NCBI RefSeq assembly: GCF_032362555.1
Contig: NC_083514.1
Location: 6,061,001 to 6,125,000 of the forward strand
From: Amyelois transitella
Taxonomy: Eukaryota > Arthropoda > Insecta > Lepidoptera > Pyralidae
Length of the DNA stretch: 64,000 nucleotides
Reading direction: 5' to 3'
In this document: one piece after another, positions 44,601-55,384 of the stretch
Layout of the letters: each line of letters begins with the position of its first letter
Numbering within the stretch: position 1 is the stretch's first letter
Notes under the pieces: model-generated
What the model was told of the DNA's origin: nothing
Seen by the model: the letters and a program-made list of their open reading frames with translations, nothing else
Databases searched by the model: none
Made by a program: the position numbers and the translations under genes

Positions 44601-46962
44601 CTTCATTGATTGGGCAGATTAAAAAAAAATATTTTACATCAGAAGAAGCTGTTTTTTATCTGTAACAGGGCAACACTTGTACAAATTATACTTACTAAGA
44701 AATCAAGTCCATCATCCTTATTAGCATCATCTTTATTGACCGAGACATGCATCAGCATCCTCTGATCATACTCAGACAGTGTTGCATTCACTTGTTCTAA
44801 CTCATTGCCAGTTAAAGCTCCTTTCCGTTTCCGGACCCTGCATGGTTTGTACAAATTCTGAAAGATAAAGTGCTATCAGCAACATTTGTAGTTGTCAGGT
44901 AAAACTTTATAAAGGACTTCATGAGATAGTGATTATTAACATTGAGAATATTTATTAACAAAAATAAACTACCAAACAATTAATCATACTTATATTATAA
45001 ATGCCAAAGTTGGTAATGATTTGTGTTTTTTACCCCACATGAAACCTACTTGACAGATTTTGATGAAATTTTGTATATGGGTAGAATACAACCTGGAATA
45101 ACACAGAGAACTTTTTATCCCGAAATTCCCACAAGAACGAAGCCCCAGGTTGCAGCTATGAAATGAAAAATATTTTATTTGGAAACAAGAACAAGTACAA
45201 TTTAAGTAACATAGGATAACAATGACATCTGCAGAAGTTATGAAACTGTGTTGCAGATGTCAATGCCCACCTCCAGAAAACATTTATAATGTGTTTCCTT
45301 AATCTTAGCACCTAATCAATTTATAACAATATAAAAAGAAAGAAAAAGATTTGATGTTTAGTATATTGTGTGGAAGTGTGTTTTGTTAGTGTGTTGTGTA
45401 AGGGTAAGGGTATATTTGCGATTTGAAACATCTTAAGGATATTTAATCATGGGAATACTTAACGTAAAGTAAATTTTTGTTATTCGCCAACTTTTATAAC
45501 ACTTTCCATCATCGTATGATAGTTGCATGAGCCATTCAATGCATGTAACTCTACATTCGTAAGATGTAAGCAAAAATATATTAAGTTGTTTATTTATTCT
45601 ATGACACAAAGTGGAGCTAATGTAGTAACAAAAATGTTGAGCAGCTAAGGTAGTGTATCATATTTCGATTTGGCAGACTTTGTCTGATCTATGCTAATTT
45701 AACAGATTGTGGGGTCATAGATATAGGCTATAACTATAGAGATGGTAAAAGTAACTTCAAGTTTAAATTTACTGGTTATATTTTAGATGAATGACATAAA
45801 ATAAACATACTTGAATATTTGCCAAGTTCCTTAACAACTTTTCTTTTTGACTAAACATTCCTCTGTCAGACTCAAATATATGACTTTTTTCATATTGGAT
45901 CACAGCAAATTGTCGTAGCTCATCTTCTTTTGCTTCTCGAAACTCACTTGAATATTTTATAAGCCAATGTATTAGAGGATATATATTGATGAAGTCCAAA
46001 CCTTGTATTTGGTGAGGCTCTATTATAAATGGACACTTCATACTTGGCAACACTTTGACTATTTTCTCTGTTAATGCTCTGAAAAATTGGATATTTCAAG
46101 ATTTAATTTAGTAACTATCACATCCAATCTGTTCACCAAATTCAATAACAGCTTACATTTTTTTCCCAATAGTGAGATTTTCTTCAAATAGTAGACTTAT
46201 ATCAACATCAATATCGCACAGCTCTATGCACCAAGTTAAACCTCCGACAATCTTGTCAAAAGGTGTTAAACCTTGAAGCTGTGCACGATAGTAACCTGCA
46301 GCCACCAAAGCATCAGAAATCTCGTGCCACTTCACTAACTGTTCAGCATCTTCTCTTACTTCAACCTAAAAGTTTAAAAAAGCAATAAATAGATAAAATG
46401 TTTATTTGACAGTGCTACAAACACAAAACAAATTTAACAATAACAAATCCTTAAAACTAACAAAGGTGAGCTGAAACAATAGTCATAACTCAGTGATCTT
46501 TTTGCACTGAAATAGTAAAAAAAAACGCTGATTTTCAGTTATCAACACTTGACTAAGATGCGGGTACTAAAAAACCAAAAAGTATAATATAAAACTAAAT
46601 ATATGGGTATCGTCATGACGTGTAGCCACAGAACCATTGTGTCTAGATAAAAAATTAAGTGATTACTTAGTATATAATGCAATCCGCAGTGATGTAGGAT
46701 CACACCGAAGAACACGACAAATACGCTTAGGAAAAGAAGCCCCGCTGCAACCATTTCGGAATGTCGATATTCTGCTTTTCAAGTAGCAAGATTTTAATGT
46801 GCTTTTTGAAAGTGTGGCGAAAATTAAATAGATATGTTAGTGTTGTTTAGTAAAAAAAAACAACTCCCACACATTTACCTCTTTTCCTTCAGGATCAATT
46901 GAACTATAGATGTTCAAAAGCGGTTTGCTTCGGGTAAATATATTTTTTTGTTTTGCTGCCAT
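41682..46962 (-). CDS. CCDC93: CCDC93, Commander/CCC complex subunit
   Basis: CCDC93 with CCDC22 and COMMD proteins forms the CCC part of Commander, which with retriever and WASH recycles membrane cargo from endosomes. Ten exons join in phase to 589 residues (human 631): 46879-46962 (ATG), 46157-46365, 45811-46078, 44696-44857, 44388-44435, 43946-44244, 43581-43700, 43001-43230, 42105-42225, 41682-41910 (TGA). The N-terminus is the calponin-homology-like domain with the family hallmarks [15 protein letters not shown] and [20 protein letters not shown], then [18 protein letters not shown]. The rest is coiled coil (about residues 230-580) with [20 protein letters not shown] and [14 protein letters not shown] matching human. 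The start region faces COQ9/GLMN about 500 bp away. Confidence 0.96.
45161..45475 (+). repeat. Dispersed repeat, copy 2 of 2
   Basis: Same repeat as at 21362: AAATATTTTATTTGGAAACA, GTACAATTTAAGTAACATAG, GCAGAAGTTATGAA and TTTAATCATGGGAAT in the same order, with an extra internal segment. Lies in CCDC93 intron 3, next to a diverged family C copy at 44985-45160. Confidence 0.75.
46542..46754 (-). CDS. Possible micro-gene: 70-residue membrane protein in CCDC93 intron 1
   Basis: An ATG with favourable context (GAAATGG) opens a frame of 70 codons with two strongly hydrophobic stretches ([19 protein letters not shown] and [20 protein letters not shown]), same strand as CCDC93. AT-rich intron sequence can produce hydrophobic frames by chance, and the frame also runs through an acceptor-like TTTTTTAG. 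A real small membrane protein is possible but unproven. Confidence 0.25.
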   Translation of the reverse strand: MVAAGLLFLSVFVVFFGVILHHCGLHYILSNHLIFYLDTMVLWLHVMTIPIYLVLYYTFWFFSTRILVKC

Positions 46963-47462
46963 AATACTACAACTAAAACAATGTTATTTTGGTACCTATT
47001 CAGCTTATTTAATTTTAACAAAAAAGGTCTTATTGGAATCCCTTGCTGTGTGGAATCCAACTCGGAGATTTCGGAGAATAAGTAAATAATGAATGTAGTA
47101 TGTGTGACAATGACATATCAGCAATTCTTTGATGACAGTGACACAAACACCTTAGCTCACCTCGCTTCGAAATTTATTCCCGATTGGACCTACTTTTAAT
47201 TAACTCCAGCCTATGCCTTTACTATCGCAAAATGTAAAAAACGTATCTAAGTAGGTAATCAGCGATCAAAGTCATCTTTTATGTTCTTACACTTCATGAC
47301 AGTTGACGGAACCGACAGAAAAATTCTTCTTCCTTTCAGTCTTTAATCAAACCAACCTCCAAAGGATTTAGAAAATAATTGTGAAAAGTCCCAAGATAAA
47401 GATACCTTACTTATAGTACGCAAAAGTTACCAAAATACGAAATAAAACTAGGAATATTAATA
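46963..47462. promoter_or_regulatory. Divergent upstream region, CCDC93 (minus) and COQ9/GLMN (plus)
   Basis: 500 bases between two start codons on opposite strands. It must contain both transcription starts. No classical TATA box is evident, as expected for housekeeping genes. Confidence 0.45.
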
Positions 47463-50400
47463 ATGAGTAGCTTGCAAAGAATTATACGTTGTAAGTAACA
47501 ATTTTCCCTATCGGTTGGCTTATTTATGTTTTGAACCTTCTGATCATTTTATTTTCTTATGCGCATTCATTTTGAATGTTTCTAATTCTGTAGATTTTTT
47601 GGTAATACAAAATAGGTACTTAATTTCAGAGTTCTGTGGATTACGAACTCTTTAAAATTATCTTCAACTTATCACACAAAATGGAAAAGAGTGTAGATAT
47701 TGTGGACTTTGTTTCAACGCTGCTAGATTCTGGAAAATATAAAGAAGCACTGAGTGTACCCAATGATCCCAAGTTTCAAGAATCCTTCAAAGACAATTGC
47801 TGGGACTTGATATCAGTGATTATAAGAAAAATAGAAGATGAAACCATTATAATAAAACCCTCTTTACATGGTGCTTGTGAAGAATTACTCAATGTTATTA
47901 TAGACAAAGCAGTTCCCGAAGAAGCTCTTTTAGAATTCATAGAACAAATAGAATTGGCCAAAAATGAGGCCCAGTTTGGTATTATTTTGAATCCCCTACA
48001 ACAATTACTACAAAAGTTAACAGCAAAAAGAGGGAGATCTTTAGAATGGTGTTTGAACTCTATAACAACATACATTGAAGGTATTCCAGTTCCAGAGCAT
48101 GGATTAGAAGGCAAAGAGCAATTGTTAATGGATAGTGATCCTAATGTTAGAAGAATAAGTAAAGTGTACACTATGTTACCTCCATTCTATAGGCCTTTTG
48201 TCAAAGAATTGGATGGTACTGACTCAAACATTTATACAAAACAAATAATAACTGCATTTTTGATAAGTCTACTTGGGAAACCATTGATATACATAGATAT
48301 GGACCCAGAAACTAGTGCTAAGAGTGAAATTAGGCTTTGCTGTCACACAGTTGTTCAAGATATATGCCTTTTGGAGAAGAATATTTTCAAATTTCTGACA
48401 TACTTGGAAATATGTTACAAAGAAAATAAAAAATCTAAATCCAAAAAGGAATTTGAAAATGAAGAACTGCCACCTTATGAGCATAGGGAAAAGATTAACC
48501 TAACAACACTCTCCTCTTTCTACTATGCAGTTTACTCTGGTCATTTCCAGCTATCACATCATTCTACACCATCTGTTTATAATATTGACTATATTGTGAA
48601 CAATTTATTCCTTGCTGTGATTCATCTGTTGAGTTTCAGTGAGCATGGCCCGCTTGCAAAAGGTACAGCCCTTTGTAGGGCACTGCTAGACTGCTACCCG
48701 TGCAATGTATCTCACAATTTGTTATCCTCTGCCCACTTTGATTTGAGCAAATGTTTATCTACTGTCGCCATATATTCCACATATGAATGTATTCGTAAGA
48801 AATCAGTCACCTTGATCAGTAATCATGTCAATAAATTTGAATATAAAGGCAGGTGCATGTTGATCAAGCATTTGTTGGGTGTTACTAATCATTCTGGAAT
48901 GATTGGTTACACAATATCACTTTACAAAAACTCAATAGATGAAGCTTTTAAGGAAACAGCCTTGCCAGATTGCTTCAAAGGTCCACACCTTATGAATATG
49001 ATACAGAAAATATGCTACCTTCCCCATGGAGCTGAGTCCGATTTGGTTGAATTGGCTGATCAAATTATAACTGCTCTTAATTTCTTGCGTTACCTGGCTC
49101 TGAAAGACACTGAAAATGTTACTGGCATAAGGGATTTCTTTTCAATGATCGAGGTTGACTATTTGGATAAACTTAGAACTGGATTAAATATGTCAAAAGC
49201 TCATTATGAAGTAAAACTTAAAGATATAGAAGAAGGAAAAGATTGCACTGGAGAAACAATGAAGGTGTCAATCAATCTTGGTGGCAACATGCTGGATCAG
49301 ATCCCTACACAGAACAAGAAAGAGATCATTTATTCTGCACTAAATGCTTTCCATTTGATTGAAGGTCTTGTGGCACGTTTGTCTGAGTGTATCAACATTA
49401 ATAAAATGTCTGGTCTTTCAATGGAATCTGAATAATGTTTTTAAATAAATCATTTTACTATTCATCTTTTTTTTATTTAAAACAAAGTTTTCATGACACT
49501 TTCACATTGTAAACTAGTTGTTCCTTCTGTACTAACAACAAAAATAGAAACAATTGTCATAACTTTTGAATTGAGGCTGTACATATTTCCCAAATTAATT
49601 TAACTTCCTTAAAATTAAAAATTTAACTTTGATCTTGTTGACAGCACTGAGGAGTGGACACAGATATGTTTTGCCAATTGCCACTGTACCTATCAATAAC
49701 ACCCAAAGAATAATTAGGAATTATTGCCAAAGCAATACAAAAGATGACACCAACATTGTAGCTACAATACCAATTGAAAGAGAAGAGGAACAATATGAAG
49801 AAAATGTGAAGCATAGTATACTGGAAAGAGCATTAGAATATGTGCCCAAAAGTGGGTGGTCGGTGGAGTCGATCAGCGCCGGCGCGGAAGCTACAGGGTA
49901 CCCAGGCGTAGCACACGGGCTGTTCCCAAACGGAGGCGGAGACTTAGTTCACTATTTTAATGTGAAATGTAATGAACAGCTGGTAGTACAGATGAAGAGT
50001 GTAAGTATCAATGGCTTCCCACACGGAGAAGTGCAGACATACCACATCTGCAGCTCGCACTTGAAATTATCATTATTTAAAGCAATATCAGCCTAAAATA
50101 TTATGAATAACATACATTGTTATTTAATATATTCCCAACTTTATTAAAATACCTACTTATAATATTTTCTTAAATACAGTGGCCAAAAGAAGACCTAAAG
50201 GAAAAAAAAGTACCTGCACAATTTATTGAGAATGCTATTATGACGAGGCTTTTAATGATAGAACCATATAAGTGAGTAATGTTGTTTCCTGCCATTATTT
50301 TTTGCTAATAAAAACAACAGTATAAGAAACTTAAGAATCTTAGATCAAGACCAGCATGAATTTTGCTTGGTGTTTATTCACTAAAAGTTAATTATGGAAA

Positions 50401-51452
50401 ACACAACTTTTAACTAATTCTATATAAGTATATATATATACTTAGTTAAAAACTTGTTGTATGTGCACCTGACGACACATTAATATGTTATTAAGTTTTA
50501 TTATAAATCTCATTTCAGGAGCACATGGCCCAAAGCGATGGCAATACAAGCGCTACCAAATAATGTATCAAATTGCCTCGCCACATTACTTTCTCTCGTT
50601 GACGATATTTGCTATCATTCTGGAGACCGAAGTGTAGATGTAAGTAATATAACGAAGGAAAGCAAATGAAATTATTTTCATTACTTCTTAAAAACTGTTT
50701 TACTATTACTTTTGAAAAATGTGAATTTTGTATTTCAATGAGGTTGCCTTGATGACCTTGAAGTAAGTGATTGAATAGACCTATAATCAGTGCCTATAAT
50801 AATGCACACTATTATATTTCCAGTTCAATTGGTACATCCGGCGAGTGGGATTGGCGGGTATTTACAAGTCGGCCGAATTATTCTATCTGACCGACAAAAG
50901 CCAGGACAGCGCTGCAACCAGAAACTTCATCAGCTCTCGTATCAGAGATGCGCAGTTGATTCAGAATGCAATTAACTTAAATCCCGTATCGGCGGCGCCA
51001 CAGACCTTGTCCGCGGCTTTCGTTACGGTAAGATTGGCTTGATATACTATATATATATTGTTAGTGTTCAATCACAGGCTCTGGAATTTATTGCCAGTAT
51101 CAAGGTAGTTTGCTGTCCATAATTATTTGAAAGCAAATAATTCCGTATAAGTAATATTTTAGCGACGTACGGTGCAACTGGACACAAACACAAAGATACA
51201 TGCATACATAAATCACGCCTCTTACCAAACACAAAGATGGGAGAAAATATTTCCGATTTAGTCTCGTAAAATTTTTATGATAGACAATATAAAAGTATTG
51301 GAACTTTAAGATCCAATAAATTGTTAACAACAATATGCAAGAAAACAAAGATATGAAAATAATTAAATACCTAGGTAGGTTAAAATGAATAATATATCAT
51401 TATACTTTTTTTTCAGGCTAAAAATATTTTAGGAATAAATACACTGAAGTAG
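47463..51452 (+). CDS. COQ9: COQ9, ubiquinone biosynthesis protein, mitochondrial
   Basis: Lipid-binding partner of COQ7 in coenzyme Q synthesis on the mitochondrial inner membrane. Exons 47463-47490, 49645-50000, 50180-50271, 50519-50639, 50824-51027 and 51417-51452 join in phase to 278 residues, a normal length. The first exon codes only nine residues and one base (MSSLQRIIR), the start of a basic targeting peptide continued by exon 2. Family signatures: ILERALEYVPKSGWS, VESISAGAEATGYPG, WPKAMAIQALP, DFNWYIRRVGLAGIYKSAEL. Intron 1 is 2.15 kb and contains the whole glomulin coding sequence on the same strand. Poly(A) signals AATAAA lie at about 51575. The assignment of exon 1 rests on phase and on its making a sensible targeting peptide. 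Confidence 0.9.
47681..49435 (+). CDS. GLMN: Glomulin (FAP68/FAP48 homologue), within COQ9 intron 1
   Basis: 584-residue single-exon coding region. Glomulin folds as HEAT-like repeats and binds the RBX1 RING domain, blocking E2 recruitment to cullin-RING ubiquitin ligases. The C-terminal third is clearly conserved: LLGVTNHSGMIGYTI, LPHGAESDLVELADQIITAL, NFLRYLALKDTENVTGIRDF, LRTGLNMSKAHYE. I use the ATG at 47681; the frame stays open upstream to 47624 but has no ATG there. A good acceptor (TTAATTTCAG) ends at 47629, so the leader is probably spliced, perhaps to the COQ9 first exon. In that case the COQ9 start codon would become a nine-codon upstream frame that stops at the junction. AATAAA follows at about 49444. 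Confidence 0.92.
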   Translation: MEKSVDIVDFVSTLLDSGKYKEALSVPNDPKFQESFKDNCWDLISVIIRKIEDETIIIKPSLHGACEELLNVIIDKAVPEEALLEFIEQIELAKNEAQFGIILNPLQQLLQKLTAKRGRSLEWCLNSITTYIEGIPVPEHGLEGKEQLLMDSDPNVRRISKVYTMLPPFYRPFVKELDGTDSNIYTKQIITAFLISLLGKPLIYIDMDPETSAKSEIRLCCHTVVQDICLLEKNIFKFLTYLEICYKENKKSKSKKEFENEELPPYEHREKINLTTLSSFYYAVYSGHFQLSHHSTPSVYNIDYIVNNLFLAVIHLLSFSEHGPLAKGTALCRALLDCYPCNVSHNLLSSAHFDLSKCLSTVAIYSTYECIRKKSVTLISNHVNKFEYKGRCMLIKHLLGVTNHSGMIGYTISLYKNSIDEAFKETALPDCFKGPHLMNMIQKICYLPHGAESDLVELADQIITALNFLRYLALKDTENVTGIRDFFSMIEVDYLDKLRTGLNMSKAHYEVKLKDIEEGKDCTGETMKVSINLGGNMLDQIPTQNKKEIIYSALNAFHLIEGLVARLSECININKMSGLSMESE

Positions 51453-51832
51453 TTTGAAGAATATAATAATTATATGAGTATCATAGATTCTTGGATATAA
51501 AATGATAAAAAAAAACTTAAATACAAGATGAATTGACAAAATGTAACATTATGTGTTGTGTTGTTGTTTAATTTAATAAATAAAATATAATTATAAATAT
51601 TGTTATTATTTATGTTACTACATGAAACACTTGTTACAGGACATCAAAACATGCATCACAGTATAAATAATTCTTTTATTATTAAAATATTTGTTTCTGT
51701 ATAAAATTTATAAACACTTTCTACATATCTAGTCATATAAGATGACACAGTCCATTATAATATGTATGTAAATAGGTTTACAATATGCGGAGCATTTGCA
51801 TTGTGAAGGCACAGTGTTACATCTGGCACTAG
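51453..51832. other. Convergent 3' regions of COQ9 and the SOCS gene
   Basis: AT-rich, with AATAAA for COQ9 near 51575 and, on the minus strand, likely polyadenylation signals for the SOCS gene. No further feature seen. Confidence 0.5.
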
Positions 51833-54769
51833 CTATGAGGGTACTATGTAATCACTGCCCTGAGATACATAAGCTATTAAATTTGGGGGCAGTGGCAATT
51901 CTTCCCAAACTTTTGCTGCAACCGTTTGTCTAATGACAAATCTGCAGATCATCTGCAAAGAATCTAGTCTTGCAAATCTGTAATGAAATAAGAATAGGAA
52001 ATAAATTATAAATTATTACTTAAATTACCACATCCATTTCATTATATTATTAAAGGATTACATTATTTCACAAACTTTTTTAGTGTAGCACTTTATATGA
52101 CATATACATACTTAATTTGCTATAGTATTATATAAATAAATAAATATCTGCACTGAAATCTGAAACACAGTGTGTACCTAGCTCAAACAGTTGCAAATTA
52201 TTGTACTTTCATATTAAGTATTTACTGCTTTTCTGGTTGGTCAATAAAGAAATATTATTATATATTTGTTTATTTAAATTTCAATTTAATTATATTATAT
52301 TAATATATAAACAAATAGAAACATTATAAAAACAATAATTTTGATATCTACCACATTTTTTTTTTCACTTACTATACTCAGGCATGGACATCAGTTGCTT
52401 GTGTTTTCGAAATCAATACCAGATTGTGAAAGCACAGGTTGATCACCAAGTGCCAATGCCTGACTCTTAACTTTATTATTATACATGATGCCTATAAAGT
52501 TATTGCTAGATTTTAGTAGTATGGGTTCATCTGATACCCATTTGAGAATATTGGTATGAAAGATCTCAGATTGTAAATCTTGAGTTTGAGACTGGTGGCC
52601 ATTCTCGAGAAAAATTAACAAAAAATGAGGCAATTAAAAAACTTACCTGTTTAAAGGTCTTGCTAATTTAACTGTCACCTCCATCTCAAATAGGTTCGAT
52701 TTAACATCAACAGCTGCACAATGTTCTGATATTCTATTTGCTGGTACAAATGTTTCATTATTGAGAGAAAACAAGCCATTTGCATGCCTGAGACGGGCAT
52801 GTAATGTTCTTCCCACACAACGAAATGAAACACACAGTATGTGCCTTGAATCAAATGAGTCTCTTACAAGAAACACATTATCATGTTGCCCTGCTAGCAA
52901 CTCTTCGGCCTCACTGGATGTAATGCCTCCCCAGTACCAGCCATGTCTGAAAGATGTGTCATATTTCATCAGAAATGTGTAATGAAAATAAGGACTGCCT
53001 GCCCAAAAAGGATTGTTCCAAATGTATATGCAAGCATGCAAACATGGCTGAGGTATCAAATTAACTTGAAAATCATTTCTGACTTGTGATGAGTACCATT
53101 TACAGAAAAGAGATGCATAGGAAGTTTCCAGGAAATATTTCCAGTTTTCAAAGAACAGACCCTGTTTAAATAATCTGCTGTAATGGGAATGGCACATCAC
53201 TATTTCTGATTTTACTAAGCTAATACAGTAGGGCCTCGGTAGTCCGGACTTTCGCTAATTCGGTGATCGCTGTAATCCGGCGGATTCGCGGGAGGTGGGC
53301 CGGGTAGGTGCGGGCTTCCATGAACATTTGTCGTTAGTCTTTTGTTTATCGCCTATCGTGTAGAACGTACAGTGTAAATTTAAATATGTGAGGAAGACGA
53401 GCAAGATGAGGACAATAGCATTAAAGTTCCCGCCTCCAAAAAAGTGGGTAATTCAGAGGTAGTAGTCAGAATATAACGAATTGGATACCCACGAAGTTAT
53501 GTTTCCCCTGAGACGAGCTTTTGAAATGAAGTACAATTATAAACAGAAGAGTATTACAGACTTTTTCAAGAAAAATGAATGATAATGTGATATTTGAATT
53601 GTTTTTCTTAAATGGATGTATGTGCATAATTTTGATCATGTACATTTTCGTCTTTATGCTTTAATGATTAAAGAAACTAAGGTTAAAGATGTTTTTATTA
53701 CTTTTAATTATGGCATACTATAATCCGGATGCCTCGATAATTCGGCAAGGGTCTTTGCCTCTCCGGATTACCGAGGCCCTACTGTATTTTTTTTCTGTAT
53801 GGTCAACTGGAAGACTAGTACAGAATGCCATATGGCATTTCATCCATCTTTTGTAATTTTTTTGTGCAATAAACTTATTAAACATTATGCGACATCTTAA
53901 TCTCTTTTGGGATCAACAATCTCAAGAAGACTGAAGGCCCATGTTCAGTTAGTTGACAGCTTGCTTATGGAATTGAGTTCAGATACAGGTTGCTAGCCTA
54001 CTTATGATAATTACTAATTTTTCTGGGAGAGGCTTGAAAATTAAGTTTGTTAATATGTATTTGTTTGTAGGTTCCATTTAGTTGAACATTTAAATTACAG
54101 AAAATGATAGAATGCTAGCTCATTGCTTATCAGGTAAAACTGCCAAGTTTGAAGCCATTCCTTTGATTGTATTTCCCAATCTGCTTGTAAAGAGCAGCAA
54201 CTAGCAATATCTTTTTTTCTCGACTACCAGACCAGCCTGAAATATAATATATTAAAAAATAAAACATATATTTACTTTGACAATTGACAGTAAATAGCAC
54301 AAGTTTCGAGTGAGGCATGTTGATGATGTCCACGAAGAACTGAATGACCATCCGAGTGCTGACACATTATTGTCTGTTTGTTAGACTCTACATTTTTCTT
54401 CATTTCACGGGACATGTGGGAAGCAACACACTTATCAGTAGACGTCGAGGGATATGTATTTATGTTTAAATTGCATATATGATCACCTGCACCACTTTTA
54501 GAACCAAAATATCGTTGTAGAGACCTAACACTACCACTTATAAATAACTTATTCTTCCAAAATTTAACAAACTTATTAGTGTTTACTGCAGGCTTTCGTT
54601 CTGGTAGAAACACACAATTCACTATATCTGAGTCGTTAAAATCTCGCTTGTTATCAATGGTTCTTTGCAAATGTTTACATTCCATTGGTTTCAACCATTT
54701 TCGCAGACACCCTGTTGTAAGCCATTTACGTCGGTTGCAGTGAGTACATCTTTCATAATTTTTATTCAT
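51833..54769 (-). CDS. SOCS6/7-like protein (SH2 plus SOCS box)
   Basis: Substrate adaptor for Elongin B/C-Cullin 5 ubiquitin ligases. Exons 54276-54769 (ATG), 54141-54218, 52647-52946 and 51833-51977 (TAG) join in phase to 338 residues. The N-terminal 165 residues are unrecognised but begin with a CXXC pair (CTHCNRRKW). The SH2 domain starts HGWYWGGITSSEAEELL with phosphotyrosine-binding Arg in NVFLVRDSFDSRH and RTLHARLRHANGLFSL. The C-terminus is a SOCS box: BC box SLQMICRFVIRQ and Cul5 box LPLPPNLIAYV. SH2-SOCS spacing and motifs fit SOCS6/SOCS7 (fly Socs16D/Socs44A group). The exon 2 acceptor (GTCGAG|A) lacks a pyrimidine tract and was chosen because it alone keeps frame and yields WLQTWQ-HGWYWG; the N-terminal half is therefore less secure. 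Confidence 0.88.
53226..53784. mobile_element. pogo/Tigger-like DNA transposon remnant
   Basis: Flanked by TA and ending in inverted CAGTAGGGCCTCGGTAGTCC and its near-perfect match TCCGGATTACCGAGGCCCTACTG, the classic pogo/Tigger terminus. Near 53525-53580 a plus-strand frame still reads KQKSITDFFKKN then stop, the usual C-terminal tail of these DDE transposases. The rest of the transposase is gone. In the SOCS intron before the SH2 exon. Confidence 0.88.
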
Positions 54770-55384
54770 TTCTTGTATTCATCAAATAAAATGATTCGTT
54801 ATAACTAGAATACACTTTAGTTACAAAAATAGAACAATTACAGCTGAAATTTTTATTAACGTATCGCTACTATTATATACATACTTTTTGTTTGCTTGTC
54901 CGTATCTCTTGTTTTTCTATGTCAGTGTCAAAGAGTCACCGGATGTGTCAAAGTCATAGGCTTTTTTTTTATTACAAAGGATAATTTGTTTTCCTTTGCA
55001 TTTTGCAGCATGTCCCGATTAACCCTGAACAATCAGTGGTTGTGACAAAATACTCCTGCCTCTTGATTGGTTAAATATTATAAGTCATGCAAATCATTGG
55101 CCTCTCAAAATGTAGCTCATCCTCATTTGCGAGCTTATTTGTTTCCTTGACACGCCTCTTCTGTTACTACGTGTTTTTTTAATCTGTATTGGTAATTTAT
55201 CTATTGAGGTGTGTGTTGTGGTAATTGAAGGCGATTTTAGGTCAATAATTTTGAGTAAAATAATTAGAATGGCTTTAGTATTTTATTGCTACCGTGTTCT
55301 AAGTTGTCTTCGCTTTCAATAATGCATAACAAAACATGAAGTAAGCGTTATATTTATTTTAAATAAAAATATTTCGTCGGAGTA
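54770..55384. promoter_or_regulatory. Divergent upstream region, SOCS gene (minus) and CARMIL (plus)
   Basis: 615 bases between two start codons. On the plus side a minimal upstream frame ATGAAGTAA lies at about 55336, just before the CARMIL start. No TATA box seen. Confidence 0.4.

Noticed and set aside
47636-47680. GLMN start at 47636
   Set aside because: That codon is GTG. The first in-frame ATG is at 47681, and the upstream part is probably leader after a spliced acceptor.
49629-50096. Free-standing gene of 155 codons
   Set aside because: It begins with TTG and is COQ9 exon 2 (49645-50000) plus intron read-through.
52643-53200. Single-exon SH2 protein of 185 codons
   Set aside because: The part before the SH2 domain is intron read-through. 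An acceptor at 52947 and the phase of the upstream exon give the SOCS gene model.
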